Shown here: piece after piece, positions 22,650-30,826 of the stretch | How the letters are laid out: every line of letters starts with the position of its first letter | Numbering within the stretch: the stretch's first letter is position 1 | Source: Ralstonia sp. ASV6 | GTDB taxonomy: Bacteria; Pseudomonadota; Gammaproteobacteria; Burkholderiales; Burkholderiaceae | DNA length: 32,024 bases | Assembly: GCF_016429285.1 (NCBI RefSeq) | Contig: NZ_JAELUI010000061.1 | Location: 1-32,024 of the forward strand | Reading direction: 5' to 3' | Made by a program: the position numbers and the translations under genes | The notes under the pieces: generated by a model | Database searches by the model: none | The model's input: the letters and a program-made list of their open reading frames with translations, nothing else | Told to the model about the DNA's origin: nothing

Positions 22650-22663
22650 TTGATCCGTATCAA
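22650..22663 (+). promoter_or_regulatory. FNR/Anr-type binding site upstream of ftsH
   Basis: TTGAT-CCGT-ATCAA is a perfect 10 of 10 match to the FNR/Anr consensus. It lies 98 bases before the preferred ftsH ATG (22762). No convincing -10 hexamer is seen at the class II position (22686-22691), so the promoter architecture is unclear. Confidence 0.7.
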
Positions 22664-22761
22664 ACGCGCTTCGGTTGAAAGCGCGAAGCTCCAAGCAGGC
22701 TCGGTACGTCGGCCACGCAACGGCAGCACTCTTGAGCGAGGCCAACAAACGGATAGACGGC

Positions 22762-24615
22762 ATGGAACCGCGGCAGCAAAAATTCTCTATCTGGTATGGC
22801 ATCGTGGCGATGTTGGCCATACTCGCCATCCAGACCCTGTTCCTCTCCGATCAGGTCGAGACACTGCCTTACAGCGATTTCAAGGTGCTGTTGAAGGCGG
22901 GCAAGATCAAGGACGTTTCCGTTGGTGAACAGGACATCACCGGCACGTTCTCCACGGAGGGCGTTGACGCGCTCCTCTCGAAGCCGCAGATCGAAGAAAT
23001 CAACCGCGCAGGTAAAGGTGACCATGCTTTCCTGACACTGCGTGTGACCGATCCGACGCTCGTGCCGGAACTGGAAGCCGCCAAGGTGCGCTTTGTTGGC
23101 CGCCCTGACAACAAGTGGCTGGGGGCGCTCCTGTCATGGGTCGTGCCCGTGCTCATCGTCTTGGCCCTGTGGCGTTTTCTCATCAAGCGCATTGGGGGCG
23201 CCGCCAGCGGGCTGATGGAGATCGGAAAGAGTAAAGCCAAGGTCTACATGCAGAAGGAAACGGGCGTGACCTTTGCTGATGTTGCCGGTATCGACGAAGC
23301 CAAGGAAGAGCTGTCTGAAATCGTGAGCTTTCTGAAGGATCCCCTGCGGTACCAACGCCTGGGCGGCAGGATTCCCAAAGGGGTTTTGCTGGTGGGAGCC
23401 CCCGGCACCGGCAAGACGTTGCTTGCCAAGGCTGTTGCGGGTGAAGCGGCGGTTCCATTCTTCAGCATGAGCGGCTCCAGCTTTGTCGAGATGTTTGTGG
23501 GTGTGGGTGCCGCTCGGGTGCGCGACCTGTTCAGCCAGGCCGAGACCATGGCGCCCTGCATCATCTTCATCGACGAACTCGATGCCTTGGGCAGAACCCG
23601 CGCGCTGAGCATGGTTGGCGGCAACGAAGAACGCGAGCAGACCCTGAACCAGCTGCTGGTGGAGATGGACGGCTTTGACAGCAACAAAGGCGTCATCATC
23701 ATGGCAGCGACCAACCGCCCCGAGATACTGGACCCGGCGCTGCTGCGCCCCGGCCGCTTCGACCGCCACATCGCACTGGATCGGCCAGACCTCAAGGGGC
23801 GCGAGCAGATCCTTCGGGTTCATGTCAAAAATGTCACGCTCGGCAGCGATGTGGACTTGAACAAGATCGCCGCCCGCACGCCCGGCTTTGCTGGGGCGGA
23901 CTTGGCCAACCTCGCCAACGAAGCGGCGCTGTTGGCCGCCCGCAAGGGCAAATCGGCGGTCGAGTCAGAAGACTTTGACGAGGCACTGGATCGTATCGTC
24001 GGTGGGCTCGAAAAGAGGAGCCGCGTGATCAACGCCAAGGAGAAGGAGACCATCGCCTACCACGAAGCAGGACACGCCATCGTTGCAGAGCATCGCCCCC
24101 TGGCGGACCGCGTCTCCAAGGTGTCCATCATTCCCAGAGGCGTTACCGCGCTGGGCTACACGCAGCAAACCCCCACGGAAGATCGCTATCTTCTCAAGCG
24201 CAGCGAGTTGCTCGACCGGCTCGATGTGCTGCTGGGCGGCTATGTGGCGGAGCAGATCGTCTATGGCGATGTCTCCACCGGCGCGCAGAACGACCTGCAA
24301 CGCGCCACCGACATGGCCCGCCAGATGGTCACCCAGTTCGGCATGAGCCAACAGCTCGGCCTGGCCACCTATGAAGATGCGCCCAACCCCCTCTTCTCGG
24401 GTACAGGATGGGCGCGGCGCGAACGCAAGGACTATAGCGAAAACACCGCGCAGTTGATCGACACGGAGGTACGCAACGTGCTGGCCGAGGCAAGCACCCG
24501 CGTAACAGCCACGTTGAAGGGCCAACGCACCAAGCTCGAAGCGCTGGCCCGACGGCTGCTCGAGAAGGAGGTGGTCGATCGGCAGGATCTGGACAGGGTC
24601 CTGGCCGACCCATGA
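22762..24615 (+). CDS. ftsH: ATP-dependent zinc metalloprotease FtsH (accessory copy)
   Basis: A 617-residue inner-membrane AAA+ protease degrading misfolded membrane and regulatory proteins. Transmembrane segment 1 (about residues 9-28), periplasmic domain, segment 2 ('[23 protein letters not shown]'), Walker A GAPGTGKT (212-219), Walker B IIFIDELD (267-274), second region of homology '[21 protein letters not shown]', zinc site HEAGH (434-438) and third ligand region '[11 protein letters not shown]'. All catalytic residues are present. An in-frame TTG at 22675 would extend it by 29 residues, but these look unlike FtsH; 'MEPRQQKFS' is a normal FtsH N-terminus. Its FNR box and neighbours suggest an extra copy for low oxygen rather than the housekeeping gene. 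Confidence 0.94.
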   Translation: MEPRQQKFSIWYGIVAMLAILAIQTLFLSDQVETLPYSDFKVLLKAGKIKDVSVGEQDITGTFSTEGVDALLSKPQIEEINRAGKGDHAFLTLRVTDPTLVPELEAAKVRFVGRPDNKWLGALLSWVVPVLIVLALWRFLIKRIGGAASGLMEIGKSKAKVYMQKETGVTFADVAGIDEAKEELSEIVSFLKDPLRYQRLGGRIPKGVLLVGAPGTGKTLLAKAVAGEAAVPFFSMSGSSFVEMFVGVGAARVRDLFSQAETMAPCIIFIDELDALGRTRALSMVGGNEEREQTLNQLLVEMDGFDSNKGVIIMAATNRPEILDPALLRPGRFDRHIALDRPDLKGREQILRVHVKNVTLGSDVDLNKIAARTPGFAGADLANLANEAALLAARKGKSAVESEDFDEALDRIVGGLEKRSRVINAKEKETIAYHEAGHAIVAEHRPLADRVSKVSIIPRGVTALGYTQQTPTEDRYLLKRSELLDRLDVLLGGYVAEQIVYGDVSTGAQNDLQRATDMARQMVTQFGMSQQLGLATYEDAPNPLFSGTGWARRERKDYSENTAQLIDTEVRNVLAEASTRVTATLKGQRTKLEALARRLLEKEVVDRQDLDRVLADP

Positions 24616-24702
24616 CTGAACAGGGTCAAGCCAGGACACTGCGTGAACGATGTGAAGACTGAACGCAGGCCCATCCAGCAGGACAGATGCAAGGAGGCCG
24701 AA

Positions 24703-25719
24703 ATGAGCACCGAAACACTGGCAACAGAGGAAGTACGTTCCCTGCCGCTGGATCGTGGCTACGTGTTTGCGGAAGGCGGAACCGGCCGCAGGATCAACGC
24801 AGATGAGGCCATCGAATGGCTCAGCCGCCCTCCAAGCGAGGCCCCAGGGTTCCTTTGGCTGCATTTCCATGACGTCCCAACCGTACTGAGCGGTTGGCCA
24901 AGCCAATTTGTGACGCTGCCTCTGGGGTTCGGCGATGCCCTGCGGGAAGGTCTACGCTCGACCCGCATCGAACACGTCCATCAGAATCTCATTGCCGTGG
25001 TCAACGACGTCGATTACGACGTTGACCACAAGGGCCCGCCCAGCGTCGCGACGTTATGGCTGAGTGTCAGCGTTCGGTGTCTGCTGAGCGTCAGCAGCCT
25101 ACCCCCGCGTTCAGTCGACCGGTTAAGCCGCGAGGTGGAGGCCGGCAGCACTTTTCTCAGCCCAGCGGCACTCCTGATCCGACTGTTGCAAGAGCAGGCT
25201 GATGTCTTGCTGGGCATTGTGCGAAGTGCGACCCAAACCGCGAATGAAGTGGAAACCGCTCTGCGTGTCGGAAATCTGCCAACGCGTTCGAGCCTGGGCG
25301 GCATTCGCCGCGATCTTGTGCGCCTGCGGCGTCTGCTGGCGCCAGAACCAGCAGCGCTGTTCCGGCTGGTCAATCACCCTCCGCGCTGGATGCGAGAGGA
25401 GGACGCGCAATCCTTAAGGCAATCGGCCGAGGAATACTCCCTGGCGCTGCGGGACATGGCTGGCCTTCAAGAGCGGATCCAATTGATCGAAGGCGAAATC
25501 GCCGACAGGGTCGCCGAGCATACCAACCAGAGCGTGTGGGTGCTGACGGCGGTGACTGTGGTGGCCTTGCCGATCAACCTGGTCTCAGGGCTGCTGGGAA
25601 TGAACATCGGCGGTATTCCGTTCCGAGGCGCACAGAACGGTTTCTGGATTGTTGCCCTGCTATCACTCACGCTGACGAGCCTAAGTGCGTGGCTCATCTT
25701 TCGGCGCAGACACGACTGA
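24703..25719 (+). CDS. ZntB/CorA-family divalent metal transporter
   Basis: A 338-residue inner-membrane transporter of the CorA superfamily, ZntB-like. A long N-terminal cytoplasmic domain ('RGYVFAEGGTGRRINADEAIEWL...GFLWLHFHD') and a helical stalk ('SLALRDMAGLQERIQLIEGEIADRVAEHTNQ') lead to two C-terminal transmembrane helices separated by the GMN loop ('LLGMNIGGIPF'). This loop is the family signature. AAGGAGG precedes ATG 24703 by 5 bases; a GTG 60 bases upstream is less likely. It follows ftsH by 87 bases and is probably cotranscribed. Its 3' end overlaps that of the convergent pfkB gene by 39 bases. Zn2+ versus Mg2+ cannot be decided. Confidence 0.88.
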   Translation: MSTETLATEEVRSLPLDRGYVFAEGGTGRRINADEAIEWLSRPPSEAPGFLWLHFHDVPTVLSGWPSQFVTLPLGFGDALREGLRSTRIEHVHQNLIAVVNDVDYDVDHKGPPSVATLWLSVSVRCLLSVSSLPPRSVDRLSREVEAGSTFLSPAALLIRLLQEQADVLLGIVRSATQTANEVETALRVGNLPTRSSLGGIRRDLVRLRRLLAPEPAALFRLVNHPPRWMREEDAQSLRQSAEEYSLALRDMAGLQERIQLIEGEIADRVAEHTNQSVWVLTAVTVVALPINLVSGLLGMNIGGIPFRGAQNGFWIVALLSLTLTSLSAWLIFRRRHD

Positions 25720-26658
25720 AGCTGCGCTCGATAGCGAAACGCCCTGGTAGTACCGCTCGATTTCTGCGGCGCTACCCAGCTCGGTTCCAGCATGCCCGAG
25801 GGCAGCGCCGGCGGCGGCCATGCCGTACCGAAATGCCTGGCGCACGTCAGCTCCCCAATTCAACGCCCACACCATTGCGCCGACAAAGCTATCGCCCGCA
25901 CCAATGGTGCTGTGAACCGACGTTGCAACGGAGCTTGCATACGCCACGTCGTCCTGGGTCACCAGCATGGCTCCGCCCGCACCCAGCGTGAGTGCGACGA
26001 CATCTGCATGCCTTGCCTGGACAATCTCCCGGGCCGCACGCAAGCAATCGGCTCCCGTCTCCAGGGTCAGTCCAGTCAGTTGCCGAAGCTCGTTGAGGCT
26101 CGGCTTGATCAGGTAGGGCGCGCTAGGCAGCGCAAGACGCAGTGTCGGCCCCGATGTATCCAGTACGACGCGGCTGCCGTGCGCCTTGGCCATGCGGATG
26201 ACCCGTGCGTAAAAATCTTCAGGCACCCCGAGCGGCAGGCTTCCGCTCAATACGAGGTAGAGCGGCGCAGGGTGCAGCCCATCAAGGCGGTCCAGGCAGT
26301 GCTGCCACTCCGCCTCAGAGACGACTGGGCCTGGCATCACGAACCGGAACTCGCGGTGGGTGGAGGTTTCCGTTACCGAAAAATTCTCCCGGGTCTCGCC
26401 ACCAATCCGGAGCTGCTCGAATGGCAGCCCTTCTGCGGTCAATAGCCATGCCAAGCGTTCCGCCATGGGGCCACCGGCAAGATACACGGCCAGGCAATCG
26501 CCGCCTAAGCGATGGACGACGCGGGCAACGTTGATGCCCCCTCCGCCCGGGTCGCTGCGCACCGCGGCGCAGCGCATCTTGTGCGTATCCGTCATGCACT
26601 CGACCGACGTGGCGATATCGATCGCTGGGTTGACGGTGAGCGTGACGATGTCCGGCAT
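25681..26658 (-). CDS. pfkB: 6-phosphofructokinase II-like sugar kinase (PfkB family)
   Basis: A 325-residue cytoplasmic ribokinase-family enzyme. Motifs: 'TLTVNPAIDIATSV', 'DPGGGGINVARVVHRLGG' (substrate site), 'REFRFVMPGP', 'SGSLPLGVP', 'IKPSLNELRQLTG', and the catalytic anion hole 'STIGAGDSFVGAMVWAL' (base Asp in GAGD). It closely resembles E. coli PfkB (GGGGINVAR, RFVMPG, GAGDS.VGAM), so fructose 6-phosphate phosphorylation is likely; 1-phosphofructokinase or tagatose 6-phosphate kinase are alternatives. AGGAGG lies upstream of the ATG. It is divergent from DUF3300, with a perfect FNR box between them. Confidence 0.88.
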   Translation of the reverse strand: MPDIVTLTVNPAIDIATSVECMTDTHKMRCAAVRSDPGGGGINVARVVHRLGGDCLAVYLAGGPMAERLAWLLTAEGLPFEQLRIGGETRENFSVTETSTHREFRFVMPGPVVSEAEWQHCLDRLDGLHPAPLYLVLSGSLPLGVPEDFYARVIRMAKAHGSRVVLDTSGPTLRLALPSAPYLIKPSLNELRQLTGLTLETGADCLRAAREIVQARHADVVALTLGAGGAMLVTQDDVAYASSVATSVHSTIGAGDSFVGAMVWALNWGADVRQAFRYGMAAAGAALGHAGTELGSAAEIERYYQGVSLSSAASVVSAPKDEPRT

Positions 26659-26755
26659 GGCAAGCCTCCTGGGCGACGATTCGAAACACGGCACCGCGCC
26701 GCACCCACAACCGGCTCTTCCCGGCAGTTTGCGAGCCGTACTCCACTCCACTCTC

Positions 26756-26761
26756 ATCATG
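26756..26761 (-). promoter_or_regulatory. Candidate -10 element of the pfkB promoter
   Basis: Minus-strand CATGAT matches TATAAT at 4 of 6 positions and lies at exactly -12 to -7 relative to the centre of the FNR box 26784-26797. The predicted transcript start is near 26749, giving a leader of about 90 bases to the pfkB ATG. Confidence 0.45.
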
Positions 26762-26783
26762 GGCACGCAAATGCGCGCCAGCG

Positions 26784-26797
26784 TTGATACGCATCAA
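26784..26797. promoter_or_regulatory. FNR/Anr-type binding site between pfkB and DUF3300
   Basis: TTGAT-ACGC-ATCAA is a perfect palindromic match to the consensus, placed between two divergent genes. Toward pfkB a 4-of-6 -10 hexamer sits at class II distance; toward DUF3300 the hexamer AATATG (26820-26825, 3 of 6) is at the same distance. One site could therefore activate both directions. Confidence 0.72.
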
Positions 26798-26892
26798 CCG
26801 TCATCGGCACGCCTGACCCAATATGGATCGCATGAGGAACAGGCCCGCCAAGGGCTCGCTGCTCCAATGTCGTGAAGGTGAGGAGGCTGTCG

Positions 26893-28092
26893 ATGAACGC
26901 GAGATCGGTGAAGCCGCTGGCAGTGGCCCTGGCGCTCGTGCTGCTGCTCTTCAACGTGGCCTTCTCTCAACCTGGCGTGCTGGTGAGCGACCCGCCTCTG
27001 GCCAGTGCCGAACAGCTCGATCCACTGTTGGCGCCAATCGCGCTGTACCCGGATCCGCTTGTCTCCCAGATCCTCATGGCGGCCACGTATCCGCTCGAAG
27101 TGGTGCAGGCCGATCGTTGGCTGCAGGAGCCCAGCCACGCCGCGCTTGGCGGTGATTCGTTGACCAACGCGCTTGCACCGCTACCATGGGACCCGAGTGT
27201 GAAATCGCTGGTGCCGTTCCCGGGGCTGCTGCGCATGATGGATGACAACCTCGACTGGACAGAGCGCGTGGGCAACGCATTCCTGGCGGACGAGGCGGCT
27301 GTGATGGATTCAATCCAACGCCTACGCAGTCATGCCGCCGCTGCCGGCACACTGGCATCGACCACGCAGGCGATGGTGTCGACAGAGGATGGTGCCATCA
27401 CCATCGAGCCGACCAATCCTGAAGTCGTCTACGTTCCGGTCTACGATCCCTACGTCGTCTATGCGCCTTGGCCGTATCCCGCGTACCCGCCCTACCTCTT
27501 TCCCGATATCTGGGGTGGTGTGGTCATCGGCGGGCTCGGTATCGGCTGGGTCGGTTTCTCGGTGGTCGTCCCGCTGTGGGGCTGGGACCACGTCAACTGG
27601 CACGGCCATCGCATTGATATTGATCGCGGGCGCTTCGGCAATATCGACCACCATCGCGCTCCCATCAGCGGTATCTGGGCACATGATCCGGGGCATCGTC
27701 ACGGCGTTCCCTATCCAAGCGCGATACCAGCGGGGCGATTCGGTGGCGCAGCCATTTCACCGGATGTGCGGCGTGGTTTCCAGGGCTATCCGATGCCCTC
27801 CGCAACGCCGGCCGGATCCGTCATTCGCCCCTCTCCCGTGGGACCTGCACGCCCGGCGCTCGATGCGCCGCGGAGCTCGCCACGTCAGGCGCCTACGGCG
27901 CGCCCGGCTGCGCGTGCACCGTCGCCAAGCTACCCACCAACATTCGAGTCGTACGGACACGGCGCCGACGTGCGCGGCCAAGCGCAACGTGGGCAAGCCA
28001 GCCGTATGTCGGCCGCACCGCAAACAAGCGCGCCCTCGTTCAGAGGTGCCGCGCCACACGCCGCACCCGCTGGCGGCGGCAGGAGACGATGA
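26893..28092 (+). CDS. DUF3300 domain exported protein
   Basis: A 399-residue exported protein of unknown function. An N-terminal signal peptide ('PLAVALALVLLLFNVAFSQPG') precedes the DUF3300 core ('LDPLLAPIALYPDPLVSQILMAATYPLEVVQADRWLQ', 'WDPSVKSLVPFPGLLRMMDDNLDWTERVGNAFLADEAAVMDSIQRLR', 'NPEVVYVPVYDPYVVY'). This is followed by a Gly/Trp-rich hydrophobic section that may insert in a membrane and a Pro/Ala/Ser/Arg-rich low-complexity tail. AGGAGG at 26881-26886 sets the ATG at 26893. It overlaps the DUF2950 gene's first codon, the usual pairing of these families. Confidence 0.9.
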   Translation: MNARSVKPLAVALALVLLLFNVAFSQPGVLVSDPPLASAEQLDPLLAPIALYPDPLVSQILMAATYPLEVVQADRWLQEPSHAALGGDSLTNALAPLPWDPSVKSLVPFPGLLRMMDDNLDWTERVGNAFLADEAAVMDSIQRLRSHAAAAGTLASTTQAMVSTEDGAITIEPTNPEVVYVPVYDPYVVYAPWPYPAYPPYLFPDIWGGVVIGGLGIGWVGFSVVVPLWGWDHVNWHGHRIDIDRGRFGNIDHHRAPISGIWAHDPGHRHGVPYPSAIPAGRFGGAAISPDVRRGFQGYPMPSATPAGSVIRPSPVGPARPALDAPRSSPRQAPTARPAARAPSPSYPPTFESYGHGADVRGQAQRGQASRMSAAPQTSAPSFRGAAPHAAPAGGGRRR

Positions 28093-29039
28093 TGCGAGAG
28101 ACTTGCAAAGTGGCGTGCCTGCGCCGTCTTGCCATCCTTCTTGTGGCGCTGGCGGCCTGGATGACGTGCCCGTCATCATGGGCCGACCGGCAGTTGCAGC
28201 AGGGCTTCGCCTCCCCCGAGAAGGCCGCCGAGGCGTTGGCCGCTGCCTGGCGCAGCGGCAATAGCGATGCTCTTCTCGCACTGTTCGGCCCAGGTGGGGC
28301 GAAGCTGGTGCGGTCCGGCGACCCGATCGGAGAACAGATCGCCCGAAGCAAACTGGCCTCAGCGTACGACGAAGCGCATCGAATCGAAACCGATGGCGCG
28401 GGCTATGCAGTCATCATTCTTGGCAAGGACGATTGGCCTTATCCGATTCCGTTGGCAATGCGCGGCGCGCAATGGCAGTTTGATACCCAAGCCGGTGCGC
28501 AGCAGATCATTGACCGGCGCATCGGCCATCACGAGGCCCATGCCATCCGCGTCTGCCGCGCATATGTTGAAGCACAGTTGCGCTATGCCACATCGCATCG
28601 CACCGTGGATGGGCAGCCCGAGTTCGCCCAACGTATTGCCAGTTCACCCGGCAAGCACGATGGCCTCTACTGGGTCGCCTCGGCCGGCGAGGAAGAAAGC
28701 CCGATGGGGCCACTCATCGCGATCGCAGACGCCCAACGTCACTCCATATCGGCTGCTGTAGTTGTCACGCCATTTCATGGCTATGTCTTTCGCATTCTGA
28801 CGCAGCAGGGCGCCCATGCACCGGGTGGCGCACACGACTACGTTGTCAACGGACACATGACGCGCGGCTTTGCATTGCTCGCCTTCCCTGCGGCGTTTGG
28901 TGCATCCGGCGTCATGACATTCGTCGTCAATCAAAACGGTGTCGTCTACGAGAAGAACCTCGGGCCGCACACGGCTGACATCGCCCGTCGCATGCGGGTG
29001 TATGACCCGGATGACAGCTGGAAGCCCGCACTCCCCTGA
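28089..29039 (+). CDS. DUF2950 domain exported protein
   Basis: A 316-residue protein of unknown function with a signal peptide ('RLAILLVALAAWMTCPSSWA'). The mature part shows DUF2950 features: 'FASPEKAAEALAAAWRSGNSDALLALFGPGG', 'DWPYPIPLAMRGAQWQFDTQAGAQQIIDRRIGHHEAHAIRVCRAYVEAQLRYA', 'ASSPGKHDGLYWVASAGEEESPMGPL', 'FHGYVFRILTQQGAHAPGGAHDYVVNGHMTRGFALLAFPA' and 'FVVNQNGVVYEKNLG'. Its ATG (28089) overlaps the DUF3300 stop, with AGGAG just upstream; ATG 28092 is equally possible. It probably acts in the periplasm together with the DUF3300 protein. Confidence 0.9.
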   Translation: MMRETCKVACLRRLAILLVALAAWMTCPSSWADRQLQQGFASPEKAAEALAAAWRSGNSDALLALFGPGGAKLVRSGDPIGEQIARSKLASAYDEAHRIETDGAGYAVIILGKDDWPYPIPLAMRGAQWQFDTQAGAQQIIDRRIGHHEAHAIRVCRAYVEAQLRYATSHRTVDGQPEFAQRIASSPGKHDGLYWVASAGEEESPMGPLIAIADAQRHSISAAVVVTPFHGYVFRILTQQGAHAPGGAHDYVVNGHMTRGFALLAFPAAFGASGVMTFVVNQNGVVYEKNLGPHTADIARRMRVYDPDDSWKPALP

Positions 29040-29040
29040 G

Positions 29041-29904
29041 ATGGCCCAGAAACACGCCCGCCGCATACACCACGTCATGAACGGAACGCCCACCCCGAAT
29101 AGCAACGAGGCCCCCGCAATCGTAACGGAGCAGTTGACCAAGCGATTCGGTAGTGTGGTGGCACTCGATGGGTTTTCGCTGGCCATCGCCAAAGGGCAGA
29201 TCTTCGGCCTGCTCGGCCCGAATGGCGCGGGCAAGAGCACCACGATCAAGATCCTGACGACCTTGCTCGATGCCAGCTCAGGTTCGGCCAGAGTTGCCGG
29301 TTTCGATGTAGCCAGGAGCCCTGTCGAGGTGCGGCGCCGTATCGGGTATGTGCCGCAACTGCTGTCAGCCGACGGCGCACTGACTGCGCGTGAGAACCTG
29401 GATCTGTCAGCTCGCCTGCACGGCCTTCATGGTGCCCGCCGCAAGGAGCGCGTACAGGAGGCGCTGGCGTTCGCGGGGCTTGGCAATGTGGCCGATTACC
29501 TCGTGCGGACCTATTCAGGCGGCATGATCCGCCGCCTGGAGGTAGCGCAAGCAACATTGCACCACCCCGAGATCCTGTTCCTCGACGAGCCGACGATTGG
29601 CCTGGACCCGATGGCGCGAAAGACCGTGTGGGAGCGCCTTGAGCAGCTTTGCCAGGACCACCAGGTGACGATCCTCATCACAACGCACGACATGGAAGAA
29701 GCCGACGTACTGTGCGACTGTCTGGCGGTGCTCCACGAAGGCCGACTCGCTGTCGTCGGCAAGCCTGAGGAACTGAAATCGCAAGTGGGCCCCGGGGCAG
29801 ACCTGAATGACGTATTCGCACATTTCAGCGGCGCAGTGATCGAGCATGGCGGCAGTTACCGAAACATTCGCGAAAGCCGAAGTGCCATCCGACGACTGGG
29901 GTGA
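29041..29904 (+). CDS. ABC transporter ATP-binding protein, DrrA-like
   Basis: A 287-residue ATPase energising an exporter. Walker A 'GLLGPNGAGKSTT', Q-loop 'YVPQLLSADGALTARENL', signature 'YSGGM', Walker B 'ILFLDEPTIGLDP' and the H-loop 'LITTHDME' are all present. The sequence resembles the DrrA/CcmA-type multidrug and polysaccharide exporters. The DUF2950 stop precedes ATG 29041 by one base; an alternative ATG is at 29077 and neither has a strong ribosome site. It is cotranscribed with the downstream permease, 3 bases away. Confidence 0.92.
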   Translation: MAQKHARRIHHVMNGTPTPNSNEAPAIVTEQLTKRFGSVVALDGFSLAIAKGQIFGLLGPNGAGKSTTIKILTTLLDASSGSARVAGFDVARSPVEVRRRIGYVPQLLSADGALTARENLDLSARLHGLHGARRKERVQEALAFAGLGNVADYLVRTYSGGMIRRLEVAQATLHHPEILFLDEPTIGLDPMARKTVWERLEQLCQDHQVTILITTHDMEEADVLCDCLAVLHEGRLAVVGKPEELKSQVGPGADLNDVFAHFSGAVIEHGGSYRNIRESRSAIRRLG

Positions 29905-29907
29905 CGA

Positions 29908-30678
29908 ATGTTCGGTGTCCTGTACGAAAGTTTCGCCGTTGCAGACGCAGAGATACGCAAACTGCGCCGCGATCCGACCGAGCTGCTCTCTCGCGCCATC
30001 CAACCGGTGCTGTGGCTTGTCGTGTTCGGCCAGGTGTTCAGCGCCGTGCGCGGTATTCCCACCGGCCAACTGCGCTACCTCGACTACATGACGCCGGGCA
30101 TCCTGGCGCAGAGCATTCTGTTCTCCTCAATCTTCTACGGCATTGCCATCATCTGGGAGCGCGACCTGGGCATTGTTCACAAGCTGTTGGTCACGCCTGC
30201 CCACCGCAGTGCTCTGGTACTTGGCAAGGCGTTCGCTGCTGCCCTGCGTGGCCTCGTTCAGGCGATGGTCGTCTACCTCATTGCCGTGGCGCTTCACGTT
30301 TCCGTGCGCACGCAGCCGCTGGCTATCGTGACTGTCATTTGCAGCGTGTTCATCGGCTCGTGCATTTTTTCCACGTTTTCTTTGGTAATTGCCTGCATCG
30401 TGAAGACACGTGAGCGCTTCATGGGCATCGGCCAGGTGTTGACGATGCCACTTTTCTTCGCCTCGAACGCGATCTACCCGCTCGACCTCATGCCGCCCTG
30501 GTTGCGGGTTCTCGCCACGATCAACCCACTCACCTACCTCGTCGATACGCTGCGTGGCGCGATGATCGTCGGGGGTGTCAGCAACTACGGCATCACAACT
30601 AGCTTTGGCGTCATGATCGGCGTATTCGCGGTGCTGCTGGCCGTTGCCACGCGCCTCTATCCAAGCCTGGCGCGTTGA
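29908..30678 (+). CDS. ABC-2 type transporter permease, DrrB-like
   Basis: A 256-residue inner-membrane permease with about six hydrophobic segments: 'PVLWLVVFGQVFSAV', 'GILAQSILFSSIFYGIAIIWERDLGIVHKLLVTPAHRSALVLGK' and the stretches around residues 115-170, 175-200 and 230-250. The 'ERDLGIVHKLLVTP' loop is the ABC-2 signature and 'FASNAIYPLDLMPPWLRVLATINPLTYLVD' is typical of DrrB/NodJ-type permeases. It pairs with the preceding ATPase. The substrate is unknown; the position after DUF3300/DUF2950 suggests an envelope role, which is inference. Confidence 0.9.
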   Translation: MFGVLYESFAVADAEIRKLRRDPTELLSRAIQPVLWLVVFGQVFSAVRGIPTGQLRYLDYMTPGILAQSILFSSIFYGIAIIWERDLGIVHKLLVTPAHRSALVLGKAFAAALRGLVQAMVVYLIAVALHVSVRTQPLAIVTVICSVFIGSCIFSTFSLVIACIVKTRERFMGIGQVLTMPLFFASNAIYPLDLMPPWLRVLATINPLTYLVDTLRGAMIVGGVSNYGITTSFGVMIGVFAVLLAVATRLYPSLAR

Positions 30679-30826
30679 CGGCCGTCATCCTGCCGCGCGA
30701 GGGAGGTTTGCTTGATCCAGCCCAAACCGCAATGCGTTGCGATGGCTAAGCTGAGAAATGACCGACCGCTCGCTCCAGATCGAAGTGCGCTGCGCATCGG
30801 CAGAACTGCGATCAACAGGAGTCAAC
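30679..30826. other. Intergenic region before the zinc-ribbon gene
   Basis: GACGGCCGTC at 30677-30686 is a small palindrome at the permease stop. TTGAT-CCAG-CCCAA at 30712-30725 is a weak FNR-like match (8 of 10) without a -10 hexamer at the right distance. AGGAG lies 6 bases before ATG 30827. No gene is seen. Confidence 0.35.

Noticed and set aside
30712-30725. FNR-like match TTGAT-CCAG-CCCAA upstream of the zinc-ribbon gene
   Set aside because: Two mismatches in one half and no -10-like hexamer at the class II distance; too weak to call.
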